From: Asparagopsis taxiformis
Lineage: Eukaryota; Rhodophyta; Florideophyceae; Bonnemaisoniales; Bonnemaisoniaceae
Assembly (NCBI GenBank): GCA_030407315.1
Contig: JALQPE010002396.1
Coordinates: 1 to 64,000 of the forward strand
Length of the DNA stretch: 64,000 nt
Direction: 5' to 3'
Below, in pieces: positions 1 through 9,155 of the stretch. How positions within the stretch are numbered: the stretch's first letter is position 1; every line of letters begins with the position of its first letter. A program made the translations under genes and the position numbers. Below the pieces are notes generated by a model. It was not told the DNA's origin, searched no databases, and saw nothing but the letters and a program-made list of their open reading frames with translations.

Positions 1-337
1 AATATTCACCACCACCATCCGAGCGAAGTTGGCGGATTCTTCGTCCTGTGTGACACAGGATAGCAAAAATAGAGAATATTCCATGGAAATGCCGTATTGT
101 ACAGTAGAACTAGTCCACCATATTTTAGCGGAACGCCCATCCCCAACGTTTGGATAAGGCCCATCGAAAAAAATGTAAAAATCATGGCTGAGACCAGCAC
201 GGCGATTTTGTTTTACAGTAGGCAGGAACCAAGCAGAACTATGGTGTGGCCGTGAGGTGATGGCTGACCATGTACGGAAGGACACGGTAGGGATGAAATG
301 AACCTCGTCCATATATGAGCAGGACGGCGGGTTGCTA
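1..337. other. No gene recognised
   Basis: Flank to the left of the Copia element. No convincing coding frame, RNA gene or repeat is visible. The short minus-strand open frame here has no recognisable features. Confidence 0.5.
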
Positions 338-826
338 TGTTTGACTCACCGCGAATAGGCCTGGTAGGCCTAATTCCGTGAGAAAACTTTGACCCTCGAT
401 TTCTCTATGAAGGAGTGGTCTGAGCGCTCTGAAACCTATCTCATCGTATTCAGCGTGCCCGAATTAGTCGGGTAGCAACTTCTCCGGGGCTCCTACGACA
501 CTCCATTACGGAGTAACTGGCCTCTGAAGTTTCAATTTGTTTGTCATAGTTTCAATTAGTAATTAGAAATGCCAGGATGGGTTGCCATCATGGCAGAGGG
601 AAAATGTTATGATAAGTGTACACGTGTGGATGATATGATAGAGAAGCCCACGTGTACCAGATTGGCAGCGGGTGCTTGCTAGGACAGACTGTCAGTGACA
701 GTCTGTCTGGAGCAGCCATGAACAGGCTGTCCTTAGCACCGCCGGCGCACCTCGGCGAGAATACAAATAATGTAGTGAGCTCGCAGATTCAGTAAACGCT
801 CGGTAAGCGACCAAACTTTATCAACA
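338..826 (+). repeat. Copia 5' LTR
   Basis: A 489-bp repeat starting TGTTTGACTCA and ending CAACA. It matches 6081-6566 almost perfectly. It contains a palindrome near 683-707 built on GACAGACTGTCA and its complement. A polyadenylation-like signal (AGTAAA) occurs near the end; the solo LTRs have AATAAA at the same place. Confidence 0.95.
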
Positions 827-846
827 GGTTATGGGCCCAGTGCGCT
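827..846 (+). other. Primer-binding site, half-tRNA initiator-Met type
   Basis: The 20 bases directly after the 5' LTR, GGTTATGGGCCCAGTGCGCT, are complementary to the anticodon stem-loop of eukaryotic initiator tRNA-Met (the GGGCCCATAACC region, which contains the CAU anticodon). Priming from an internal half-tRNA is known for Drosophila copia and yeast Ty5. There is no spacer between LTR and site. Confidence 0.85.
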
Positions 847-1071
847 CGCTCGGGTCGTTTCTTATTCTCTAGCGCTGCGGTGAGTCTCTCTTTCGCGCCG
901 GCGTCCGTCTCGCCTCCGCTCGGCGTACCATCGTGTCATCTGACTGTCACAGTGACAACATCTACTGCCATCGTGACACAAAATTCTGTCATCAAGTGAC
1001 ATCTCTTGGAACACATCGGATCTCTCGCTGGAGCTATCTCGCGCCAAATACAAAAATTTCTTCCCGCTCTC

Positions 1072-1148
1072 GCTGGGACTCGAACGCACGACCGCGAGAT
1101 TCCGCGCTGCACAGCACGGCTTAACCGCTGAGCTACTGGCCCACTTAA
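1072..1148 (-). other. tRNA-like segment in the Copia leader
   Basis: On the minus strand the segment has an A-box-like TAGCTCAGCGGTTAAGC and, about 50 bases on, a B-box-like GTTCGAGTCCC. These are the internal RNA polymerase III promoter signals of tRNAs. The cloverleaf is poor: the acceptor arms do not pair, the T stem pairs at about 3 of 5 positions, and U33 is missing. It is best called a degenerate tRNA or a tRNA-derived SINE fragment, not a working tRNA gene. Confidence 0.35.
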
Positions 1149-1314
1149 GGCCAACATACTGGAATCGACTGCTCCTAATAAAAGACTTGTCTATACCTTT
1201 CTCAACTCGGTTCTGCTCTTGTAAGTCAGCAACCTTGTCCTGATCGGTATAGCATTAATAAGTCACACAACAGTAAACTTCTGCATTGGTTAACCTACTC
1301 ATTCATCTTCAAAA

Positions 1315-1411
1315 GTAAGTTATACCTTTCATCTTTCGGTCAATTTCAAGGTTTAGACCTTAGTACTGATCGGTATAACTGCTAACCTCTTCTCTCTCTC
1401 TATCTCCATAG
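1315..1411 (+). other. Probable leader intron of the Copia element
   Basis: A consensus donor GTAAGT at 1315 is followed by a pyrimidine-rich CTCTCTCTCTATCTCCATAG ending at 1411. The zinc-finger frame opens immediately after and contains no ATG, so a spliced leader would explain how it is reached. A second GTAAGT lies about 85 bases upstream. Inferred from splice consensus only. Confidence 0.4.
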
Positions 1412-1821
1412 TGTCTAGTAGTGACGAGGATCGCATCGAGCCGAATAACGAGCAGCCAGCTCCGAGGCTTCGACGCGACGGTGAGTCTCTTCGCGACCGT
1501 GTTTTCCGAAAGGCGTATAGCATCGCCGAAAGAAGGGACAATAAGAAGAAATACGCCGCTCACAAGGCTGCAAACCGTTCCAGGTGCTCTCACTGCAACG
1601 TATATCTCAATTCCGCTGAGTCCAGAGCTGCTCATCTCAACGGATCCAGACACAAGAAAACCATCGAGCGCCTCAAGGAGGGTCCTCTAAAAGTTTGCAG
1701 GCCCTGTGGTGTCATCGTCCGGACTCAGAGTGAGTTCGACAACCATCTTCGCGGCAACCGCCATCGCAGTAATGCGAAGGCCCTGGAAATCACCAAAGCT
1801 TCTTCTTCCTCCGATAAGTAG
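1412..1821 (+). CDS. Double C2H2 (U1-type) zinc-finger protein of the Copia element
   Basis: An extra frame of about 136 residues between the leader and gag. It has a basic region and two zinc fingers of the U1/matrin spacing: CSHC followed by an AAHLNGSRH half, then CRPC followed by a DNHLRGNRH half. Such fingers bind double-stranded or structured RNA in U1C-like proteins. The C-terminus is serine-rich. No methionine codon occurs in the frame, so translation must use a spliced leader or a non-AUG start. The Gypsy element at 52.6-60.3 kb carries a similar paired-finger frame at the same place before gag. The product may help RNA packaging or nuclear handling, but that is inference. Confidence 0.6.
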
Positions 1822-2006
1822 TTTCTCTCTCTCCTCTAGACACTAGAAATCTAGCTGATTTCGTATCGTTAAACATTGCTTTCTTGTTCTCCATCCACTT
1901 CGCTCTTAGCTAGACAGTCTCTATCCTATAGATCCCAGCTTGGTCCTCGACGACTATCGGTTGTCCACTTGGGAAGGGTCGAACAGATAAGACTTACTGC
2001 AGAGCC

Positions 2007-2953
2007 ATGGAGAGTAATACTTCCGGCATCCGCATCGAGAAGCTGGATTATTCAAACTTCCACTCATGGAAGCAGAAGATGGAACTCATCCTTGGCCACC
2101 GCGAGGTGGACGACATGATTGATCCTAATCTTCGCCCTAGACGTCCGATGGACCAAGAAGAGCTCTTAAAATGGCTCTGCAAAGACAAGTCAGCTCGAAT
2201 GGCCATCGGAATTACCTTGTCGGATGAAATGCTCAAAAACGTTGCACACACCACGACTGCCCTAGAAATGTGGCAAGAGATCTGCAACGTGCATCAAAGG
2301 CACACTCTCCTAAACAAACTCGCTGCAAGGCGCGACTTTTACACAGCGACTATGAAGCCAGGTGAACAGATGCTCGTATACATCAACCGTGTTCGACAAA
2401 TGGCAACGGTACTATCAGCAATGGGCGTCGACATTGATGATAAAGAAATGGCTATGGCTGTTCTCAATGGCCTCCCATCTTCCTTCCAGACGCTGATAAC
2501 CGCTCTTGATGCAATTGGAGATGAAGATCCTACCTTCACATTCGACAAAGTTCGCAGTCTCCTCCTTCAGGAAGAACGCAGGGCAGCTATTTTAAAACCG
2601 GGAAGTTCCTCAACAGACACAGCCGCTCTACTTTCCAAGTCTGGAAAACAGTTTGGGAACAACCGGAAGAAGTGTACCCATTGCGGTCGAACAAATCACA
2701 CCGAGCCATATTGCTGGCAGAAGTATGGAAGACCATCTCGCTCCCGCTCGAATAATAAACCACGCAGTTCTCCGAACTTGTCTCTGGCGCAGGGGAATAT
2801 TGGCTCTATGGCAGCCGTAGCCACTGAGACTGAACCGAGCAATGATGAAGAAAAGGAGTACGTCTGCCTTTTGTCAGCCTGTTCGGATTCAGCTAAGTCG
2901 GTACAAATCACATCTACATGGTACATCGACTCCGCTGCTACCTCACACATGAC
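2007..2953 (+). CDS. gag: Copia Gag and start of protease
   Basis: Starts at ATG with MESNTSGIRIEKLDYSNFHSW, the start of a UBN2/Copia-type Gag (capsid) domain. Around residue 220 is a CCHC zinc knuckle with CX2CX4HX4C spacing (CTHCGRTNHTEPYC), which binds the genomic RNA. The aspartic protease active site follows as WYIDSAATSHMT, with alanine where DSG is common. The frame then drifts at about 2953; the continuation lies one frame over. In the intact ancestor Gag and Pol were evidently one polyprotein, the usual Copia arrangement. Confidence 0.9.
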
Positions 2954-5900
2954 TTCGATCGCTCAATGTTTGTCTCGTACCGTTCCGTGACTCCGTTCCA
3001 AGTGATTCTCGGAGACAAATCCACTTCTGTAGCAGTAGGATGTGGCGATGTCAAACTGTCACTCCTTGTCAATGGGAAGGCAAGAATCTGCATACTCCAG
3101 GACGTTCTCCACGTCCCCTCCTTCGTATTCTCACTCATTTCCGTTAGTACTCTCACGGCTCGAGGAATTGGAGTTCAGTTCACGAACAATGCAGTCCTCT
3201 TAACCCAAAACGGGGAATCAATAGCTACTGGCCATAGACGCCACGGGCTCTATGCAATTGACCTCTACATGCCCTCCAGAAATAAACAACAGCCCTTTGA
3301 GTTAGCTTGCATCGCGTCACTGCAGCTGTGGCATGAGCGACTTGGGCATGTTCACAAAAACGGAATCTCTCGTATGGCAAAGACATCAGCGGTCAAAGGA
3401 CTCCGAATCAAACCTGAGCAGTCCCCACCTGAAAATCTATGTGAAGGGTGTGTTACTGGTAAAATGCCTCGTGCTGCTATCCCAAAATTCTCCGAGACAA
3501 GAGCCTCCGAGCTTCTCCAACTGATCCACACAGATCTGGCAGGGCCAATGGAAATACGTTCGAAAGGGGGAGCTCGATACTTCGTGACCTTCATCGATGA
3601 TAAGTCTCGCTGGCTAACTGTGTATCCGCTCCACCGTAAGTCGGATTGTTTCGATGCATTCCAACGATTTCTGCGCCTCACTGAAACTCAAACAGGATGC
3701 AAACTTCGTCAACTACGCTCACACGGGGGGAGAGTACTTCTCAAACGAATTCAGCTCTTTCCTTGAAGACAGGGGTATCCAACGTCAAACTACCTGTGCC
3801 TACACTCCCCAACAAAACGGAGTTGCGGAACGCATGAATCGCACCCTTAAGGAACATATGCGGGCCATGCTTCTCCACAATTCCACTCCATTGGAGTTCT
3901 GGGCGGAAGCACTTTCTTGTGCTGCCTACATTCGAAATCGTCTCACCAGCCGTGCTATCCCCGCTGGAACCACTCCATATGAGCTATGTATGGGCGGAAG
4001 CCAAACATTGCACACCTGCGAACATTTCGAAGCATTTGTTGGTACAACTGCCGAACACACATCACCAAGCGCTCGATTCTCGTGATGTTCAGGCTATCAT
4101 GCTAGGGTATGCAACATCACAGAAGGCATATAAACTGTGGGATCTAACGAATGAGAAAATAGTTGTCTCTCGCGATGTCGTTTTCGAGGAGACGAGGTCG
4201 AGGAAACTACCGTCACATCTAGACATTACTGGAGCTGATGTCAGTCTAGAAGATACCTCACAAGACCCAATGAGGGAAAAACCTTATGGAGGAACTCCCA
4301 GAAATGAATCCTCTTCCTCCCATTCAGGTTCAGATTCGGACCATATTTCACCTCAATCACCTCCGCCAACGCCATCCTACAGTCAAGATGCCTCGTTACT
4401 CAATGCTCCCCGTAAATCGTCTCGCACCCGCAAACCTCCGAGTGAGTGGTGGAAAACCACTGCACTCGTCACTACCGCGCCCGATCCTACTCCAGAACAC
4501 CTCCTCACCTTCACTGAGGTGACCAAGGGGGAGGAGAAAGACCTTGGATCGGTGCCATTCAGTCTGAAATGAATTCCCTTTATACAAACCGCACCTGGAT
4601 TTTGGTCCCTCGCAGTGAAGCTGTCAACCTACTTTCATCCAAATGGGTGTTCAAACGCAAAGATGTTGTCAGTGAAACTGGTGAGCACTCGGTCAAACAT
4701 AAAGCTCGCCTGGTAACTCGGGGATTCCAGCAGAAGTACGGTGTTGACTATGCTGAAACATATGCACCGGTTGTCAAGTTCTGCACTATTCGCATGTTCT
4801 TCGCTCTCACTGTCCATCACGACCTCCATTGCGATCAAATGGACGTCAAGATAGCTTTCCTCTACGGAGACTTCGAACAAGACATATACATGGAACAACC
4901 GGAGGGCTTTGTCGACCCGAAGTATCCTAATCATGTTTGCAAACTGCAGAAAGCTTTGTATGGACTGAAACAGGCTCCGAGGCAATGGCACGCAAAGATC
5001 GACGAGTTTCTCATTTCAGAACTAGAATTCCAGAGTTCTCCGTACGACCCATGTTTCTACGTGAGGTACCGTAAAGATTCGATGATAGTCATTGCCCTCT
5101 ACGTTGATGACCTCCTTATCGCTTCAAGCAGCAGAGACATGTTGAACGAGCTGAAGGCTGAGTTCAGTAGACGCTTCGAAATGAAAGATTGTGGGAAAGC
5201 TAGAGTGTGCCTCGGGCTGGAAATCGTGAGGGACTCACCTAGAGGACTACTTCATTTGAATCAAACTCGGTACGCTGAAAAGGTATTGGAACGATTCGGC
5301 ATGGAGAACTCAAGCCCTGCTGCAACCCCTATGCAGGCTCAGATTTCCATCAGTGATACTGAAACAGAGGCTATCGACTCTACATTATACCGCAAAGCTA
5401 TTGGAAGCTTGATGTATCTCGCAGTGGGAACTCGCCCCGACATCGCATTTGCTGTTGGAAGACTTGCCCAATTCGTGGAGACTCCAACCAAATCTCTCTG
5501 GGTTGCTGTCAAGCGTGTTCTAAGATACATTTCTGGTACTCGAAGCCTTGGTGTGCTGTACAGGGCATCGAAGCCTCTGTCACCTGTCGGATATAGTGAC
5601 TCAGATTGGGGTGGTTGTACGATCAATCGGAAATCCACCAGCGGATACGTGTTCATGATGGCTGGAGCAGCGGTGAGCTGGAAATCTCACAAACAGAGTT
5701 GTGTAGCGCAATCCTCCTCCGAAGCTGAATATATGGCTCTCAGCGCTGCAGTGAAGGAAGCTATTTGGTTGAGTAATATTGTTGGGTTTGGCTGTGGAAG
5801 CAGCTCGGCGGATCCGATCCTAATCAATGTCGACAACCAAGGTTCCATCAAGATGGCTAGGAACGATGCCTCAGGAACTCGTACCAAACACATCGACATT

Positions 5901-6086
5901 CGGTATCACTTCGTCCGAGACAGCTTACTCAAGACGTTGTTCGGCATTGACTACTGTCCCACATCAGATATGGCGGCAGATCTGTTAACCAAGCCTCTGC
6001 AACGAGTTCAATTTATCAAGCTCCAGGAGATGATCGGCGTGTCAGATATTTCATCCATCGAGCAGGTCAAAGAGGGGGAGTGTTGA
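2954..6086 (+). pseudogene. pol: Copia Pol: protease end, integrase, reverse transcriptase, RNase H
   Basis: Frames must be changed near 2953, 3727 (a run of six G), 4020-4080 and 4545 to read through. Integrase shows the zinc-binding H-H-C-C motif (WHERLGH, then CEGCVTGK) and the catalytic DDE core (HTDLAGP, GGEYFSNEF, QNGVAERMNRT). Reverse transcriptase and RNase H run unbroken from 4569: KARLVTRGFQQ, QMDVKIAFLYG, LYGLKQAPRQW, the catalytic YVDDLL, then SSSEAEYMALS. The stop codon TGA at 6084 lies inside the first bases of the 3' LTR. The breaks sit oddly with the youth of the LTRs and may be sequencing indels. Confidence 0.9.
6069..6080 (+). other. Copia polypurine tract
   Basis: AAAGAGGGGGAG directly abuts the 3' LTR, the expected primer for plus-strand DNA synthesis. 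It also encodes the last residues of Pol. Confidence 0.85.
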
Positions 6087-6566
6087 CTCACTGCGAATAG
6101 GCCTGGTAGGCCTAATTCCGTGAGAAAACTTTGACCCTCGATTTCTCTATGAAGGAGTGGTCTGAGCGCTCTGAAACCTATCTCATCGTATTCAGCGTGC
6201 CCGAATTAGTCGGGTAGCAACTTCTCCGGGCTCCTACGACACTCCATTACGGAGTAACTGGCCTCTGAAGTTTCAATTTGTTTGTCATAGTTTCAATTAG
6301 TAATTAGAAATGCCAGGATGGGTTGCCATCATGGCAGAGGGAAAATGTTATGATAAGTGTACACGTGTGGATGATATGATAGAGAAGCCCACGTGTACCA
6401 GATTGGCAGCGGGTGCTTGCTAGGACAGACTGTCAGTGACAGTCTGTCTGGAGCAGCCATGAACAGGCTGTCCTTAGCACCGCCGGCGCACCTCGGCGAG
6501 AATACAAATAATGTAGTGAGCTCGCAGATTCAGTAAACGCTCGGTAAGCGACCAAACTTTATCAAC
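6081..6566 (+). repeat. Copia 3' LTR
   Basis: Begins TGTTGACTCACTGCG and ends ATCAAC, 486 bp. It is the partner of 338-826. The last base differs (CAACG against CAACA), so the terminal CA is lost. Confidence 0.95.
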
Positions 6567-7040
6567 GGACTAGAACGGGCCAAGTCACGTAGGCATGGAT
6601 GGTTGGAGTGGAACCAGTACTGTATATGGGTATAGTTAGATATGGGGTGCACCGTGACTGCGATATGTGGTGGAAGGTGCAGAGTGATTCATAGAAATAA
6701 ACTATAAAATATAATGGGCACACCGTGACGGTCCGGTGTCTGAAACCAGGCGTAAGCAGCACTCGCTGAATGGACGGTGACCAAAGTATGATTATTGTAT
6801 TCATTGGAATAATTCCAGAGTAGGTGACTTTTGCTCATGGGACGTGACCAAGCTGACTTGTGGAACTGGCCAAACGATAATTTGGAAAGGGACCATTTAC
6901 TGGGCATGTACGGCCCAAGGCAAAGCGCGGTTAGTTTCCAAACTACAGTACTGTGTAAAGCCCGGATATATTCTATTATCACAACTGCTCGTGACACTGG
7001 AATTATTCCACCGTAGAGCACTGTAATGGGTACGGTTCAC

Positions 7041-7173
7041 TTCCACTGGATGTAGTGGTTGTACCGTCGGGTTGGCGTGGACCATGTTTACTGGGTAGAG
7101 TAGTTGTACCGTCGGGTGGGCGTGGTCCATGTCCACTGGGTAGAGTGGTTGTACCGGTGGGCGCTCTGGGTAG
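7041..7173. repeat. Three tandem units of about 45 bp
   Basis: Each unit carries ACTGGGTAGAGTGG, then TTGTACCG-TCGGG and GGCGTGG-CCATG with small changes. The third unit is shortened. Confidence 0.8.
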
Positions 7174-8180
7174 AAACTGAAAGGTAGAATGGGCGGCACA
7201 TCGCACTTTTGCGGAGAAACTGCAGGACGGATAGGTCTGACTGAAACGATATCTAGGAAGAATGGAAATCTGCATAGGGATAAAGAATTAGACTAGGGTG
7301 CAGCCAGTAGCGGGCACGCAAGATTTACGATATGGTGTAGTGGATATGGAATAGGTAAATGGGCAGCTAACGCCAAAGTTTAACGACATGAAGATCATCT
7401 GTACACTGCACTAAGGAACTATGAACTATGCCACCATGGTAGATACTAAACGGCAAAACGCTAGCTCTACATAAAGTAACTACAAATACATATAGGCATG
7501 AAAAGAGAGATGAGGGGAAGCCAGAAATTTCTGTTGGCACCTGGAAGGAAAAGAATAGATGAATCAATGGTTAGTGCTAGGAATGTAACTTCATCAACGC
7601 TTGAAGCATGATTAGAAGCGACAGAACATATCGTTGATAGTGGAGCCAGAGCTTGAGTAAACGTATTGTAGAGAACCCAGAAACTTCTGCTGGCACATAG
7701 ATGGAAAGAAGCGGATGACATAGTGGTTAGTGCTAGAAACGGTATGCCAAAAGCTCGATTAGAAGTGAGAAAACGTAGTAATGACAGTAGCCCTGGAGAA
7801 AGACGAAACAGAAAGTAGGAAGGCAGAAAAGTATGTTAGCAGAAGAACAACGAAGAACCGCAGAAAAAGACAATGGGAGGAATGGATAAAAGACTAAATG
7901 AGCTGGAAAACCTTATCGTAGGATGGAGGCGGCGGGGCACAACCACATCGGTAGGGATGCGATTGCACACCGCCGCCCCATCCTGCGTGCGTGGTGTGCT
8001 CCGAGCGACAGGTGATGGTGATGTTGCCCGGCGTAACGCAAGGCTTAAATACTGCTGCAGAGTGAGCCCAGAGGTCGCGTATTTCACTTGCGTAGTGAGA
8101 AAGCGCACGCTTTTCGTACTGACAAATCAGAAAGAAATCATCGATGATCTATGGACACGTCATGGACACGTCATGAACAC

Positions 8181-8220
8181 GTAATGAAATAGAACACTAG
8201 GTAGTGTTCTATTTCATTAC
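8181..8220. repeat. Perfect 40-bp palindrome
   Basis: Two fully complementary 19-base arms surround a central GG. The centre reads AACACTAGGTAGTGTT, so CACTA and TAGTG meet almost head to head. It is preceded by short direct repeats of GGACACGTCAT. Confidence 0.95.
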
Positions 8221-8308
8221 AGCTGGCGTGCAGCTGCACGCTTGTGAGCAGAAACGTGTATTGCAGGCTGAGGAGCCAATGATGAAAAATTAGAAAAAAT
8301 GACTAGTT

Positions 8309-8414
8309 ACTGCAGTAAAAAGTGATCTAGGAAGATGCATTTGGTAGATCACTTTTTACTGCAGTAAGAAGTGATCTAGGAAGATGCATTTGGTAGATCA
8401 CTTTTTACTGCAGT
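8309..8414. repeat. Two tandem 49-bp hairpin units
   Basis: The unit starts ACTGCAGTAAAAAGTGATCT and closes with AGATCACTTTTT, so each copy folds into a 13-bp stem. ACTGCAGT, itself a palindrome, occurs at 8309, 8358 and 8407. The copies are nearly identical. Confidence 0.95.
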
Positions 8415-8712
8415 AAAAAAAACTTAATTTGCCTTTAATTTTATTGTGGTACGTTCCGCCCTGAGGAAGCTGGTTCAGGCTGGAGGCAATTCAAGGAATG
8501 GATAAGCTCTGGAAGAAGCATGAATGGAGTATAGACGAGGAATTAGAGATAGTTACATAAAATATAACATAGTGTCTGACAGGTTTTAGGACAAGGGACA
8601 TAAGTATGGCCAATGTCAAGGTGGATGTATGTGACGGAAAGGCTACAATATGAGGAAGTTTGTTTACGGGAAGTAATATGGTAGAGAAGCTTATGTACTA
8701 GACCCTAGAGTA

Positions 8713-9060
8713 TTATGCAGTCCTTGGCGGATATCCATCTTCTCTTGCAAAGATAGAGAAGGAACCACCATCCATAAACGAAGGACCTCCATGCGTAATT
8801 CCTCCATTCGAAGTGCCTTGCTCCACAGAACATAATGAAGGGCTACAATTGTGGAGGAGACCAACCTTACGAACCCCTGAAGTGAGAGGGAGAAACCAGG
8901 AGCCGGAATCGGTGTTCGGATCAAACGTAGTGGGGGAGGACTTCTGCTTGATAACTGGAAGAACAATAGCGTGTGGTGGAGACAGGTTTTCCTGGTGAGA
9001 TTCGTCTATGCAAACGTTTCCAGGTGAAGCAATGTTTCCATCAATAGTCAGGTCAAACAC
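8713..9060 (-). CDS. C-terminal part of CACTA-like transposase locus 1
   Basis: This minus-strand frame ends FAREDGYPPRTA. The last frame of the second transposase locus (22846-23526) ends LTREDGYPSLSA. Both also share a VRKVG/VREVL...HNC block just upstream, so this is a conserved C-terminal domain or second exon and not random sequence. Its function is unknown. In locus 2 it contains a GWYDAGIVV strand reminiscent of small beta-barrel (Tudor/SH3-like) folds, but that is weak. Confidence 0.55.
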   Translation of the reverse strand: MFDLTIDGNIASPGNVCIDESHQENLSPPHAIVLPVIKQKSSPTTFDPNTDSGSWFLPLTSGVRKVGLLHNCSPSLCSVEQGTSNGGITHGGPSFMDGGSFSIFAREDGYPPRTA

Positions 9061-9155
9061 GGTGGTAACAGCCCAAAAAGAAGGCCAACAGGTCTTCTGT
9101 AGAATTCTAGAAGACGGGGAAGCTGAGTAGCAAGCTTGTACTACACAGCCAGAAG

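Larger units (their letters stand above)
338..6566 (+). mobile_element. Copia LTR retrotransposon, complete but frame-broken
   Basis: Order is LTR, primer-binding site, C2H2 zinc-finger frame, gag, protease, integrase, reverse transcriptase/RNase H, polypurine tract, LTR. Integrase precedes reverse transcriptase, the defining Copia order. The LTRs differ at only about four places (one substitution, two homopolymer indels, the terminal base). At least four frame changes nevertheless lie between protease and reverse transcriptase. No clear 5-bp target duplication was found: the left flank is TGCTA and the right flank GGACT or GACTA. Two solo LTRs of the same family lie at 27529-28016 and 35088-35575. 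Confidence 0.95.
6567..8690. other. Non-coding stretch with diverged repeats
   Basis: No credible gene. Besides the three repeat features listed separately there is a loose duplication: 7495-7585 and 7675-7745 share a block with CCAGAAA-TTCTG, TTGGCA/CTGGCA and GGTTAGTGCTAG. Confidence 0.5.

Noticed and set aside
1072..1148. Functional tRNA gene
   Set aside because: Acceptor and T stems do not pair and U33 is missing.
862..1157. Overlapping short frames in the Copia leader
   Set aside because: They lie in the untranslated leader, overlap the tRNA-like segment and have no similarity to retroelement proteins.
333..6571. Target-site duplication of the Copia element
   Set aside because: TGCTA and the bases after the 3' LTR (GGACT, GACTA) do not match well enough, and the last LTR base is altered.
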